Positions 11,634 to 20,277 of a stretch of DNA of 64,000 nt are shown here, one piece after another. The notes beneath the pieces are model-generated. The model saw nothing but the letters and a program-made list of their open reading frames with translations, did not search any database and was not told the DNA's origin. A program made the position numbers and the translations under genes. The DNA lies in contig CASECZ010000002.1 of NCBI GenBank assembly GCA_949286725.1, positions 1-64,000 of the forward strand, in the 5' to 3' direction. This DNA comes from an uncultured Clostridia bacterium. GTDB taxonomy: Bacteria; Bacillota; Clostridia; Christensenellales; CAG-917. Position 1 is the stretch's first letter; every line of letters begins with the position of its first letter.

Positions 11634-14054
11634 TTAAGCGATGATGTTGACCAGTCTGCCCGGTACCACGATTATCTTCTTGGGCTTTGCTTCACCGAGT
11701 TGTCCGCCCACAGCTTCGAGAGCGGCGGCTTCGATTTCCTCCTTGCTCGCGGAGGCGGCAACCGTGATTCTCGCACGCAGTTTGGAGTTGATCTGCACGG
11801 CGAGTTCGACTTCGTCGCGGACCAGCGCCTTGGGGTCGAACACGGGGTAAGCCTGATTGAACACGGAGTAAGGTTGTCCAAGTCTCTCCCACAGTTCCTC
11901 GGCAAAGTGCGGCGCAAAAGGCGCGAGCAAAAGCACGAGGTCTTTTATGCAGTCCTTGAAGAAGGCGTTTTTGACGGGAACTTCCGTTTCGTAGGCGTAC
12001 AGTGCGTTGACGTATTCCATTATTCTCGCCAACGCGGTGTTGAACGAGAAAGTCTCCAAATCGGCAGAAACGGACTTTATGGTATTGTTTCTGACATAAT
12101 TAAGTTCCTTTTCCGCTTTTCCCATCGGTTTTTGCTCGAAGTCCATCTCGTAGCATTTACCGACCGTTCTTTCCACGCGGTCGAAGAACCTGCCTATGCT
12201 GTCCAGCCCGTTGTCGTTCCACGGACCGCCCTCGACGTAACTGAAACCGAACATCAGATAAACTCTGAACACGTCCGCTCCGTACTTGGAAATGCTGTCG
12301 TCGGGAGATACGACGTTGCCCCTCGATTTGGACATCTTGTTGCCGTCCGAGCCGAGTATGGTGCCCTGATGTACGAGGGACAGGAAAGGTTCGTCGAAGT
12401 TCAGATATCCCATATCGCGCAAAGCTTTGGTGAAGAAACGCGCGTACAGCAGGTGCATACAGGCGTGTTCCGCGCCGCCGATATATTTGTCGACGGGCAA
12501 CATCTTGTTTATCCACTCGCTGTCGAAGGCTTTGTCGGCGTTCTTGTTGTCGGGATAACGCAGATAATACCAACTCGAACACACGAAAGTGTCCAGCGTA
12601 TCGGGGTCGCGTCGGGCGGGTCTGCCGCAGACGGGGCACTTGACATCCATGAACTCCTCGCATTTGGCAAGGGGGCTCACTCCGTCGGGCGCGAAGTCCA
12701 CGTTGTAAGGCAATCTCACGGGCAAATCCTCTTCGGGCACGGGCACTACGCCGCAGTGCTCGCAGTGTATCATGGGTATGGGCGCGCCCCAGTAACGCTG
12801 ACGGCTGACAAGCCAGTCGCGCAGGCGGTAGTTCGTTTTGAGCGAGCCTTTGCCTTCTTTTTCCAGTTTCTCGATGACGGCGATTTTGCCTTCCTCCGAA
12901 GTCATACCGTCGAACTCGCCGGAGTTGACCATTATGCCGTAGTCGCAGAAAGGCAGTTCGTCGTTGCCGTCTTTGCCTTTGACCACTCTTTCTATGGGCA
13001 AACCGAGTTTTTTTGCGAAAACGTAGTCGCGTTCGTCGTGCGCGGCGACGCCCATAACCGCGCCCGTGCCGTAACTTGCCAGCACGTAGTCCGCGACCAG
13101 TATGGGCACTTCCCTGCCGTTGACGGGGTTGATTGCGTACGCGCCCGTCATAACGCCCGTCTTCTCGCGGTTGGACGCCAGACGGTCGATTTCCGTGGCT
13201 TTTGACGCGTTGAGTTTATATTCCTCGACGGCGGCTTTTTGTTCGGGCGTGGTGATTACGTCAACGAGCGGATTTTCGGGCGCAAGCACGACGTACGTCA
13301 CGCCGAAAGTCGTATCCGCACGGGTCGTGAAAACGCGGAATGTCTCTTTTCTGCCTTTGATTGCGAACTCGATTTCACCGCCGTAGGACTTGCCTATCCA
13401 GTTTTTCTGCATAAGTTTGGTCTTTTCGGGCCAGTCGAGTTTGTCGAGGTCCTGCAAAAGCTCCTCTGCGTAATCGGTGATTTTGAAGAACCACTGCGTC
13501 AGATTTTTGCGCACGACCGTCGTCCCGCAACGCTCGCACTCACCCTGCACGACCTGCTCGTTGGCAAGCACCGTATTGCAGGAAGGACACCAGTTGACGG
13601 GTGCCTCCTTGCGGTATGCGAGACCCTTTTTGTAGAGTTGAAGGAAGAGCCATTGCGTCCACTTGTAGTACTCGGGAGCGCAAGTGTAAATTTCGTAATC
13701 CCAGTCGTACATCGCCCCGATTTTTTTGAGCTGTTCCTCCATCGTGGCGATATTCTTCATCGTGCTGTCCTGAGGGTGAATGCCCGTCTTTATCGCGTAA
13801 TTCTCGGCAGGCAGACCAAAAGCGTCGAAACCCATCGGCTGAAACACCTCGTAGCCCTGCATCTTCTTGAAGCGGGCGTAGGTGTCCGCGGGTCCGTAAT
13901 TGTACCAGTGCCCCGCGTGCAGTTTCGCGCCCGAGGGGTAGGAAAACATTTCAAGCACGTACCATTTCTTGTCGACTCTGTCGCGGTTGAACTTGTAAAG
14001 TCCCGTTTCCGCCCAGATTTTTTGCCATTTGCTTTCCACTTTCAAAAGGTCCAT
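11634..14054 (-). CDS. leuS: Leucyl-tRNA synthetase
   Basis: 806 residues, the usual size of bacterial LeuRS. The HIGH-type signature appears as [18 protein letters not shown] near residue 40 (HAGH). A zinc-like CPSCNT...CERCGT block lies near 155-175. The CP1 editing domain, with its TTRADTTFG block, covers roughly residues 220-420. [13 protein letters not shown] near residue 575 is the second class I signature. It charges tRNA-Leu in the cytoplasm. A near-consensus promoter lies upstream with a leader of about 27 nt, too short for a T-box. AGGAG is present, although 11 bases before the ATG. It is first gene of the probable leuS-serS-M28 transcript. Confidence 0.97.
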   Translation of the reverse strand: MDLLKVESKWQKIWAETGLYKFNRDRVDKKWYVLEMFSYPSGAKLHAGHWYNYGPADTYARFKKMQGYEVFQPMGFDAFGLPAENYAIKTGIHPQDSTMKNIATMEEQLKKIGAMYDWDYEIYTCAPEYYKWTQWLFLQLYKKGLAYRKEAPVNWCPSCNTVLANEQVVQGECERCGTTVVRKNLTQWFFKITDYAEELLQDLDKLDWPEKTKLMQKNWIGKSYGGEIEFAIKGRKETFRVFTTRADTTFGVTYVVLAPENPLVDVITTPEQKAAVEEYKLNASKATEIDRLASNREKTGVMTGAYAINPVNGREVPILVADYVLASYGTGAVMGVAAHDERDYVFAKKLGLPIERVVKGKDGNDELPFCDYGIMVNSGEFDGMTSEEGKIAVIEKLEKEGKGSLKTNYRLRDWLVSRQRYWGAPIPMIHCEHCGVVPVPEEDLPVRLPYNVDFAPDGVSPLAKCEEFMDVKCPVCGRPARRDPDTLDTFVCSSWYYLRYPDNKNADKAFDSEWINKMLPVDKYIGGAEHACMHLLYARFFTKALRDMGYLNFDEPFLSLVHQGTILGSDGNKMSKSRGNVVSPDDSISKYGADVFRVYLMFGFSYVEGGPWNDNGLDSIGRFFDRVERTVGKCYEMDFEQKPMGKAEKELNYVRNNTIKSVSADLETFSFNTALARIMEYVNALYAYETEVPVKNAFFKDCIKDLVLLLAPFAPHFAEELWERLGQPYSVFNQAYPVFDPKALVRDEVELAVQINSKLRARITVAASASKEEIEAAALEAVGGQLGEAKPKKIIVVPGRLVNIIA

Positions 14055-14087
14055 TTGGATTGCGACTCCTGTAAAAAACTTATTGAT

Positions 14088-14116
14088 ATTCTAATACCAA
14101 AACGCGCCCCTGTCAA
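14088..14116 (-). promoter_or_regulatory. Promoter of leuS
   Basis: Minus strand TTGACA (14111-14116), 17 bp, TAGAAT (14088-14093). Consensus -35 and one -10 mismatch. Confidence 0.8.
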
Positions 14117-14194
14117 TTAAACGGAATAAACACGTAAAGCACGTATTCCGCGCAAACGCGGTTGCGCGGGCGAGCGCGTGCGGCGGTGCGGGTA

Positions 14195-14224
14195 TTGACT
14201 TTGCCCGTCGGGCAATGTTAAAAT
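14195..14224 (+). promoter_or_regulatory. Promoter of the GH5 gene that places +1 on the ATG
   Basis: TTGACT (14195-14200), 18 bp, TAAAAT (14219-14224) with an upstream TG (extended -10). Seven bases past the -10 is 14231, the A of the start codon. There is no SD, so the transcript is predicted to be leaderless. Confidence 0.65.
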
Positions 14225-14230
14225 TCCGTT

Positions 14231-15577
14231 ATGAAAAAGTTTCGCGTTATTTCAGCGGTCATGACCGCCGCCGTGCTCCTGCTTTCGGCGTGCGCTCTCG
14301 CCGCATGCAACCCCGACGACGACAACAGCGTTTCCGCGTTGCCCGCACTTTCGGTTTCCGACGACAAAATAGTCGACACCGCAGGCAACGAAGTGGCTCT
14401 GCGCGGCACCAACCTGGGCGGATGGCTCGTGCAGGAAGGCTGGATGTGCCCCACGGTACAGACGGACTACCTCACCACGATGCGCACGCTCTACTCCCGC
14501 TTCGGCAAGACAAAGGCGGAAGAACTCCTCGACGTCTACGAGGACAACTGGATAACCGACGTCGACTTCGCCAACATCGCCGCCATGGGGCTCAACACGG
14601 TGCGGATACCCTTCACCTACATGACGTTGTACTACACGCTCGACGACGAGGGCAACCCGCTCCACCCCTCGGAATACACCCTGCGCGAGGACGCCTTCGA
14701 GAGGCTTGACTACGCTGTCGAACAATGCAAAAAGAACGGGCTTTACGTCATACTCGACCTGCACGGAGCAGCTGGTTCGCAGAACGGCAAGGACCACAGC
14801 GGCGACACATCCGACATACGTCTTTTCGACGACGACGCCTACGGCGAGGCGTGCCGCGCGAACACCGTCGCAGTATGGACAGCGGTCGCGACGAGATATG
14901 CGGGCGACACCACGATTGCGGCGTTCGACCTTCTCAACGAACCCGAAGGCAGAACGGGCGAAACGACGACGGCGCAGTTCGAACTGTACGACCTGTTGTA
15001 CGACGCAATCAGACTGAGAGACCCCGCGCGCATCGTGATAATGGAATCCGTGTGGGAGCCCTACTCGCTGCCCTCGCCCAAGACGTACGGCTGGGAAAAC
15101 GTGATGTACGAATACCACCACTACAACTGGACGTCCTCGAACGAATCCAACAAATCCTTTTACAACAAAAAACTTATGATGGACACCCTGTACGACCACG
15201 ACGTACCCGTGCTGATAGGCGAGTTCAACGCATGGGGCGACGCAGGCAGAACCGCGGGCAACCGTGAACAGACGGACGCCGAAGCGTATGCGGGCGTGCT
15301 GGAACTCTACACGGGTCAAGGCTGGCATTGGACGACATGGACGTACAAGGTCAACGCAACGTCGGGCAACTGGGGACTGTATCTGCTGAACCCCACGGCG
15401 AGTGACGACAAGGTGTACCCCGCCACCGACACGGAAGAGAAAATCCGCGCGATATGGTCGGCTTGCAATACCTCTGTGTCCTACACGATAAATGCGGAAC
15501 ACGCCGACACGGTGTCGCATTATGCGGCACAGCCCTTCGGCAAAACGCCCGAAGGCGGCTACTCCCTGACCGCGTGA
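14231..15577 (+). CDS. Secreted GH5-family glycoside hydrolase lipoprotein
   Basis: 448 residues. A signal peptide (1-25) ends in the lipobox ALAAC (Cys26). The glucan hydrolase fold begins with LRGTNLGGWLVQEGWM near residue 57, typical of exo-beta-1,3-glucanase/cellulase-like GH5 enzymes. The acid/base is Glu237 in FDLLNEPEG and the nucleophile Glu331 in VLIGEFNAWG; the 94-residue spacing fits the family. It probably hydrolyses beta-glucans at the outer face of the membrane, but linkage specificity cannot be read from the sequence. It has its own promoter and a terminator 13 bp after the stop. There is no SD and almost no 5' leader (see findings). Confidence 0.88.
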   Translation: MKKFRVISAVMTAAVLLLSACALAACNPDDDNSVSALPALSVSDDKIVDTAGNEVALRGTNLGGWLVQEGWMCPTVQTDYLTTMRTLYSRFGKTKAEELLDVYEDNWITDVDFANIAAMGLNTVRIPFTYMTLYYTLDDEGNPLHPSEYTLREDAFERLDYAVEQCKKNGLYVILDLHGAAGSQNGKDHSGDTSDIRLFDDDAYGEACRANTVAVWTAVATRYAGDTTIAAFDLLNEPEGRTGETTTAQFELYDLLYDAIRLRDPARIVIMESVWEPYSLPSPKTYGWENVMYEYHHYNWTSSNESNKSFYNKKLMMDTLYDHDVPVLIGEFNAWGDAGRTAGNREQTDAEAYAGVLELYTGQGWHWTTWTYKVNATSGNWGLYLLNPTASDDKVYPATDTEEKIRAIWSACNTSVSYTINAEHADTVSHYAAQPFGKTPEGGYSLTA

Positions 15578-15590
15578 CAATCCGCGACTT

Positions 15591-15620
15591 GCGCGTCCGC
15601 CGCACGGCGGGCGCGTTTTT
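15591..15620 (+). terminator. Terminator after the GH5 gene
   Basis: GCGCGTCCGCC-GCAC-GGCGGGCGCGT (one G-T pair) followed by TTTTT. Confidence 0.85.
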
Positions 15621-15689
15621 ACGTCGACGACGTTTTCCGCCCGCCGCGCAACGACCGACGGGCAAAATTATTCAATATGCGGTTTTGAA

Positions 15690-15718
15690 TTGAGAAAGTC
15701 CGCGGGATATGCTATAAT
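15690..15718 (+). promoter_or_regulatory. Promoter of tmk-holB-ricT
   Basis: TTGAGA (15690-15695), 17 bp, TATAAT (15713-15718) preceded by TGC (extended -10). Predicted start near 15725. Confidence 0.8.
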
Positions 15719-15765
15719 GTTTCGGAATACGGGGCGCGGAGCGCGCCCGCACGGAGAGGATGACG

Positions 15766-16374
15766 ATGTTTGTTACTTTCGAGGGTTGCGAAGGCGTGGG
15801 CAAGTCCACACAGCTTGCGATGCTTAAAGAATATCTGAAAAACAGCGGGCAGGAGGCAGTCTATCTGCGCGAGCCCGGAAGCACGGAAATCTCCGAGAAA
15901 ATCCGCGGCATCATTCTCGACCCCGCCAACACCGATATGACGGCGGAAACGGAAGCGTTGCTCTACGCCGCCGCACGCGCCCAACTGGTCAGACAGGTCA
16001 TACGTCCCGCCCTCGACGCAGGTAAGACCGTCATATGCGACAGGTATATCGACTCCTCCGTCGCATACCAGGGATACGCCCGCGGACTGGGAGAAGATTT
16101 CGTCAAAAAAATCAACTCGTACGCCATGGAAAACGCAATGCCCGACGTGACGATATTCATCGACCTGCGCCCGTCGGCGTCGTTCAGAAGCGTCAGCCGC
16201 AACGACAGGCTGGAACGCGAAGCGCTGTCTTTCCACGATAAGGTCTACGAAGGATTTGTTGCGCAAACAGCCACTTCAAACGGTCGTATCGTATCAATAA
16301 AACCCGAAAAAGAGAAAATTTTCACCCACAACAAAATCATTGCCGCACTCAGAGAAAAAGGAGCGATAAGGTGA
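15766..16374 (+). CDS. tmk: Thymidylate kinase
   Basis: 202 residues from the ATG at 15766. An ATG at 15760 is also in frame but directly abuts the SD GGAGAGG (15753-15759), whereas 15766 has a normal 6-base spacing, so the later start is preferred. The enzyme phosphorylates dTMP to dTDP. The P-loop is FEGCEGVGKST at the N-terminus, the DR[YH] block is CDRYIDSSVAYQG near residue 90, and a LID follows. It overlaps holB by 4 bp (GTGA). Order tmk-holB-ricT matches the Bacillus tmk-yaaQ-yaaR-holB-yaaT cluster, without yaaQ and yaaR. Confidence 0.95.
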   Translation: MFVTFEGCEGVGKSTQLAMLKEYLKNSGQEAVYLREPGSTEISEKIRGIILDPANTDMTAETEALLYAAARAQLVRQVIRPALDAGKTVICDRYIDSSVAYQGYARGLGEDFVKKINSYAMENAMPDVTIFIDLRPSASFRSVSRNDRLEREALSFHDKVYEGFVAQTATSNGRIVSIKPEKEKIFTHNKIIAALREKGAIR

Positions 16375-17345
16375 AAGAAACCACCTTCGAAAACACACTG
16401 CGGCTCACCCGCGCGTACGACCTTATCCGCAAGGATTTGCACCACGGGCTGGGACACGCGTATATGGTGATTTCCCCCGACGACGACACCGTCGCCGAGT
16501 TCTTTACTTTGATTGCGGCGACCGTGTTCTGCACCACGCAGACGGCGTGTATGGAGTGCGCGGAATGTCACAAAGTGCTGACCGACAACCACCCGGACGT
16601 GTTTACCGTCAACGAAGGCGGGGAAAAAATAAAGGTGCAGGAGATAAAGGACCTTGTCGCTTCCGTCTTCATAAAATCGCTGTCGGGCAGAAAGATATAT
16701 TTCGTACACCGCGCCGACCTGATGACCGCTGACGCACAGAACAAATTGCTCAAAACTCTCGAAGAACCGCCCGCGGGCGTGACCATCTTCCTCGGCGTCG
16801 CAAACGAAGCGGGATTGCTCGACACGGTCAAATCGCGCTGCCGTCACATTTACCTCGACGTGTTCGACAGAAAGACGGTATTCGACGCGCTGACGGGACT
16901 GGGGTGCGACCCCGAAGCCGCGGGAATTGCGGCGGCGTGTTGCGAAGGTCAACTCGGCAAAGCGCGGCGCATTGCGATGTCCGCCGACTACAAGCAGTAT
17001 TACTCCGAAGCGTTGACTCTGCTCGAAAACCTGCATCGCTCGCCCGACGTGCTCAAAGTCGAGGGCTCGCCCTCTCTTGCCAAGAACACGGCGGATTTTC
17101 TTCGTATACTCACCGTTGTGGTGCGCGATATGATGACGGCAAAGGAAGGCAGACAGCTCTTCTTCGACCGCACGCTCTCGGCGCGCGTCAACGCATTGCA
17201 GGAAAAATACTCTCTCAGGGCGCTCGCCCTAATAATCGAAAAAATCAACGAAGCGCAGGAAAAGCTGTTCTACGGCGTGCCCTCTCTCGCCGTGACGGAC
17301 AGCCTGCTCTTCTCCGTATTGGAGGTCAGACATAAATGGCAATAA
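16371..17345 (+). CDS. holB: DNA polymerase III delta-prime subunit
   Basis: 324 residues with a GTG start at 16371, seven bases after AAAGGAG and overlapping the tmk stop by 4 bp. It is a non-ATPase clamp-loader subunit that helps load the beta clamp. The N-terminal AAA-like domain lacks a working Walker A. The zinc-type cysteine cluster (CTTQTACMECAECHK) lies near residues 50-65, then NHPDVF, LMTADAQNKLLKTLEEPP near 125, typical of clamp-loader subunits, and the SRC motif (VKSRCRH) near 150. It overlaps ricT by 10 bp, indicating translational coupling. Confidence 0.93.
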   Translation: MKETTFENTLRLTRAYDLIRKDLHHGLGHAYMVISPDDDTVAEFFTLIAATVFCTTQTACMECAECHKVLTDNHPDVFTVNEGGEKIKVQEIKDLVASVFIKSLSGRKIYFVHRADLMTADAQNKLLKTLEEPPAGVTIFLGVANEAGLLDTVKSRCRHIYLDVFDRKTVFDALTGLGCDPEAAGIAAACCEGQLGKARRIAMSADYKQYYSEALTLLENLHRSPDVLKVEGSPSLAKNTADFLRILTVVVRDMMTAKEGRQLFFDRTLSARVNALQEKYSLRALALIIEKINEAQEKLFYGVPSLAVTDSLLFSVLEVRHKWQ

Positions 17346-18193
17346 TCGTCGGCATAAAATTCAGAAACACGAACAAGGTGTATTACTTCGACCCGACGGG
17401 CATAGAATTCGCGGAAGGCGACGGAGCAATCGTCGAAACCGCGCGCGGGCTGGAATTCGGCACGGTGTCGGTGCCCAACCGCGAAGTGGAAGAAAAGGAA
17501 ATCGTCGCTCCCCTCAAACCCGTGGTGCGCAAGGCGACGGAGGACGACCTGAAAAAGGTGGAAAAGAACCTTGCCGACCGCGAACACGCGCTGGAAGTCA
17601 TTCGCGAAAAAGCCGCCGCTCTGGGGCTCGGAATGAAACTCGTGGACGCGGAGTACACCTTCGACCGCAGCAAACTGATATTCTATTTCACCGCGGAAGG
17701 TCGCGTGGATTTCCGCGAACTCGTGCGCACGCTTGCGTCCGTGTTCAGAGTGCGCATCGAACTGCGACAGATTTACGAACGCGACGACACCAAGATGCGC
17801 GGTGCGCTTGCCGCCTGCGGTCGTCCGTGCTGCTGCACCGCTCACCTGCCCGATTTCGAGAAGGTGTCCATAAAGATGGCGAAAATTCAGGGGCTCTCCC
17901 TCAACCCGCAGAAAATCAGCGGCGTTTGCGGCAGGTTGCTGTGCTGCCTGAAATACGAAAACGACTATTACAGCGAGGTGTTCAAGCTGATGCCCAAGGT
18001 GGGCAGCAAGGTGAAAACGCAGGACGGCGAAGGCGTGGTCGAAGCCAACGACCTCATCAAACAGACGTCGCGCGTGCGCGTTCTGCTCAAAGACGGCAAC
18101 TACGACGTGCGCACCTACAAACTGGGCGAACTCGGCATCGGCGAAAGACAGTCTTCCGCCGAAATCGACTCTATGCCAGACAGCGAAGAATAA
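17336..18193 (+). CDS. ricT: PSP1-domain protein RicT (YaaT)
   Basis: 285 residues. The PSP1 domain covers about residues 55-150 and is followed by the cysteine-rich blocks ACGRPCCCTAHLP (about 160-172) and GVCGRLLCCLKYE (about 195-208), which in Bacillus RicT help bind a [4Fe-4S] cluster. In Bacillus the Ric complex (RicA/F/T) controls RNase Y-dependent RNA maturation, sporulation and competence. RicA and RicF are not in this window. It starts inside holB, and the unit ends at a hairpin 19 bp after the stop. The C-terminus is short and acidic. Confidence 0.93.
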   Translation: MAIIVGIKFRNTNKVYYFDPTGIEFAEGDGAIVETARGLEFGTVSVPNREVEEKEIVAPLKPVVRKATEDDLKKVEKNLADREHALEVIREKAAALGLGMKLVDAEYTFDRSKLIFYFTAEGRVDFRELVRTLASVFRVRIELRQIYERDDTKMRGALAACGRPCCCTAHLPDFEKVSIKMAKIQGLSLNPQKISGVCGRLLCCLKYENDYYSEVFKLMPKVGSKVKTQDGEGVVEANDLIKQTSRVRVLLKDGNYDVRTYKLGELGIGERQSSAEIDSMPDSEE

Positions 18194-18211
18194 CGCCGCA
18201 AAAAGGTTTTT

Positions 18212-18235
18212 CCGACCTGTCGGTCGGGTTTTCGA
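18212..18235 (+). terminator. Terminator after ricT
   Basis: CCGACC-TGTC-GGTCGG followed by GTTTTC. A short stem with a modest T-run. Confidence 0.65.
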
Positions 18236-18242
18236 AAAAGAC

Positions 18243-18271
18243 TGTACAAAAACTTTCGCCTGTGATATGAT
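18243..18271 (+). promoter_or_regulatory. Extended -10 promoter of the ferredoxin gene
   Basis: TATGAT (18266-18271) preceded by TGN, with a weak -35 TGTACA (18243-18248) at 17 bp. The leader of about 40 nt carries AAGGAG at 18305-18310. Confidence 0.55.
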
Positions 18272-18318
18272 ATAGCAAACAGGTTGAAAAACCGATTATC
18301 TTATAAGGAGAGAATATT

Positions 18319-18489
18319 ATGGCAAGAGTTATCAGCGACGAATGTATTTCCTGCGGCACGTGTGCAGATACCTGCCCCGTCGGCGCGATTTCCGAGGGCA
18401 ACGGCAAATACGTTGTCAACGCGGACGAGTGCATTGATTGCGGAGCGTGCCAGGACGGTTGCCCCGTCGGCGCAATTTCCGAGGAATAA
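18319..18489 (+). CDS. 2[4Fe-4S] ferredoxin
   Basis: 56 residues. Two near-duplicate halves each hold CxxCxxCxxxCP: CISCGTCADTCPVGAIS near residues 9-25 and CIDCGACQDGCPVGAIS near 38-54, so all eight cluster cysteines are present. This is the classical clostridial low-potential ferredoxin, a soluble electron carrier that would accept electrons from the NifJ enzyme encoded at 1.5-5 kb. AAGGAG sits 8 bases before the ATG. It has its own promoter and strong terminator, consistent with high expression. Confidence 0.97.
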   Translation: MARVISDECISCGTCADTCPVGAISEGNGKYVVNADECIDCGACQDGCPVGAISEE

Positions 18490-18509
18490 TCAACTCAACG
18501 ACTTAGACG

Positions 18510-18541
18510 AACGGACGGCACAAGCCGTCCGTTTCGTTTTT
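18510..18541 (+). terminator. Terminator after the ferredoxin gene
   Basis: ACGGACGGC-ACAA-GCCGTCCGT followed by TTCGTTTTT. Confidence 0.88.
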
Positions 18542-18609
18542 GCGCAGATTGTCCCGTCGACGAACTGCGCTCCCCCGCAAACGCTCACTCTGCGGGTGCG
18601 CTTATTTAA

Positions 18610-18638
18610 TTGTCAATCGGCACAAAATACTATATAAT
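18610..18638 (+). promoter_or_regulatory. Near-consensus promoter of the chromate-family pair
   Basis: TTGTCA (18610-18615), 17 bp, TATAAT (18633-18638). Predicted +1 near 18645, immediately before GTG 18646. In-frame TTG 18610 and ATG 18637 lie inside the promoter itself and cannot be the start. Confidence 0.8.
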
Positions 18639-18645
18639 GTCCAGC

Positions 18646-19524
18646 GTGAAAAGAAATTTTGCCGCCATAATGAAAGAATGTCTGAAAATGTTTGCCGTAT
18701 TTTTCAAAATAGGGCTGTTTTCCTTTGGCGGCGGCTACGCTATGCTCACGATGATAGAACACGAGGTAGTGGACAAGCGCGGCTGGCTCACGCACGACGA
18801 ACTCATCGACATATTCGCCATTGCCGAAAGCACCCCGGGTGCGATTTCCATCAACATCGCCACTTTCATAGGCACCAAGCGCGCGGGCATTCTCGGCGGT
18901 ATAATCACGACTCTTGGCGTCGTGCTGCCCTCTTTCCTCGTCATACTCGCCCTTTCGTACGTCATAGACCTTGTTCGCGACAACAAATGGGTCAACTACC
19001 TGTTCATGGGCGTGCGCGTGGGCGTCATAGTGCTCATAGTGAACGGCGCGATCAAATTCCTGAAAGGAATGAAGCGCACCCCGCTTGCCATACTGCTCGC
19101 CGTGGCGATGTTCTGCCTTGCGGTTTTCACGGACATAAGCGTCATATATCTTATGCTCGGCTCGATAGGCATATCGGTTATCGCCGTATCCGTCGGCGCA
19201 ACGGTGAAAAAACGCTCTCTGATTTCCACAGTGTCCAAAGGCGCGGGAGAATACAGGCGTACGGCGGACGACAAGGGTTTCTGCCCGCCCGCCCTGCTTG
19301 CCGTCAATATTTCCTGTGACCCGTCCGAAACCGACCTGCCCGCGCAACCCGCGAACGACGCGGCAGAAGAAGCGGAGCAATCCGAGACAGAAGAAACTGC
19401 CGATGAGCGGAACGGGAAAGCGTACGGTGCCGAGCCTGCGGACGAAATTCGCGGGGATACGCCCCTTTCCGCCCGTGACGCGGACGGAAACAGAGAAGCC
19501 GACGGCAAGGAGGACGAGCGATGA
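18646..19524 (+). CDS. Chromate-transporter-family protein, first half-size subunit with acidic tail
   Basis: 292 residues from GTG 18646; ATG 18670 (MKECLKMF) is the alternative start. Neither has an SD, and the promoter predicts +1 at 18645, favouring a leaderless GTG. The membrane domain (about residues 20-190) begins FFKIGLFSFGGGYAML, the CHR-family signature, and continues through about five helices with AESTPGAISINIATFIG. It is a half-size subunit expected to pair with the next gene. After the membrane part comes a charged tail of about 90 residues rich in Glu, Asp and Ala, unusual for this family. The true substrate (chromate, sulfate or another anion) is unproven. Confidence 0.85.
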   Translation: MKRNFAAIMKECLKMFAVFFKIGLFSFGGGYAMLTMIEHEVVDKRGWLTHDELIDIFAIAESTPGAISINIATFIGTKRAGILGGIITTLGVVLPSFLVILALSYVIDLVRDNKWVNYLFMGVRVGVIVLIVNGAIKFLKGMKRTPLAILLAVAMFCLAVFTDISVIYLMLGSIGISVIAVSVGATVKKRSLISTVSKGAGEYRRTADDKGFCPPALLAVNISCDPSETDLPAQPANDAAEEAEQSETEETADERNGKAYGAEPADEIRGDTPLSARDADGNREADGKEDER

Positions 19525-20102
19525 TTTATCTCGAAATCCTCTGGACGTTCTTCAAAATCGGGCTCTTTACCATAGGCGGCGGACACGCTATGATACCTAT
19601 GATAATGAGCGAAATCGTGGACAAGGGTTGGCTTGACCAACAAGTTATGCTCGACTTCATCGCCATTGCCGAAAGCACTCCCGGACCTTTTGCCATAAAC
19701 ATAGCGACGTACGCGGGCTTGCAGGTGGCTGGCATAGGCGGAGCAATTCTCGCTTCCCTCGGGGTGGTGTTGCCCTCGCTCATCATAATCATCATCATCG
19801 CGCTCTTCTTCTCCAAGTATATGAACCGCCCGCGCGTGCAGGAAGTATTCGACAATGTCAGCGGGTCGGTAACGGGACTTCTCTTCTCCGTCGTGCTGAC
19901 GATAGGCATACTCGTTCTGTTCGGAATGGACGGCATTTTTGACACCGCATCATTCAGCCCCGACTATATCGGCATCGGACTTTTCGCGGGGTTGCTCGCC
20001 CTTTCGTTCGTGAAAATCAAAGGCAAAAAACTGCCGCCGATTGCTCTTATCGTCATTTCCGCCGTGGCGGGAATTTTGCTGTACGGTTTTATCCCCGTCT
20101 GA
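19521..20102 (+). CDS. Chromate-transporter-family protein, second half-size subunit
   Basis: 193 residues, overlapping the previous stop by 4 bp (ATGA), with AAGGAGG about 8 bases upstream inside that gene, so the two are translationally coupled. The CHR-type start is FFKIGLFTIGGGHAMIPM, followed by AESTPGPFAINIATYAG and four or five further hydrophobic helices. It is paralogous to the upstream subunit but without the acidic tail. Paired short CHR proteins are known in Firmicutes and are thought to form one transporter. No terminator was recognised before the helicase promoter. Confidence 0.9.
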   Translation: MIYLEILWTFFKIGLFTIGGGHAMIPMIMSEIVDKGWLDQQVMLDFIAIAESTPGPFAINIATYAGLQVAGIGGAILASLGVVLPSLIIIIIIALFFSKYMNRPRVQEVFDNVSGSVTGLLFSVVLTIGILVLFGMDGIFDTASFSPDYIGIGLFAGLLALSFVKIKGKKLPPIALIVISAVAGILLYGFIPV

Positions 20103-20230
20103 CGCAAAGAAAATTTTTGGAACGCCAATTTTGACGAAAAACGCATTTTATATGCCGATTTAGTCGTTTTAACACACGATTTTGTCCGCAAACCCTTGTT
20201 CATTCTTTTGTGCGCGCACGTATAAATGGC

Positions 20231-20259
20231 TTGATATACTATCACTCGTATGTTATACT
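20231..20259 (+). promoter_or_regulatory. Promoter of the helicase gene
   Basis: TTGATA (20231-20236), 17 bp, TATACT (20254-20259). Predicted +1 near 20266, directly before the SD TAGGAG (20267-20272). This excludes the in-frame upstream extension to 20182 from the protein. Confidence 0.8.
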
Positions 20260-20277
20260 CACCGTGTAGGAGCGCTT

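Noticed and set aside
14055..14087. T-box leader before leuS (also considered for serS and gltX)
   Set aside because: The leader is only about 27 nt; serS and gltX follow other genes closely. No T-box sequence AGGGTGG-type core was found.
18610..18645. In-frame TTG 18610 or ATG 18637 as start of the chromate-family gene
   Set aside because: Both fall within the -35/-10 elements, upstream of the predicted transcription start.
20182..20277. N-terminal extension of the helicase
   Set aside because: The promoter and SD lie inside the extension, leaving ATG 20278 as the start.
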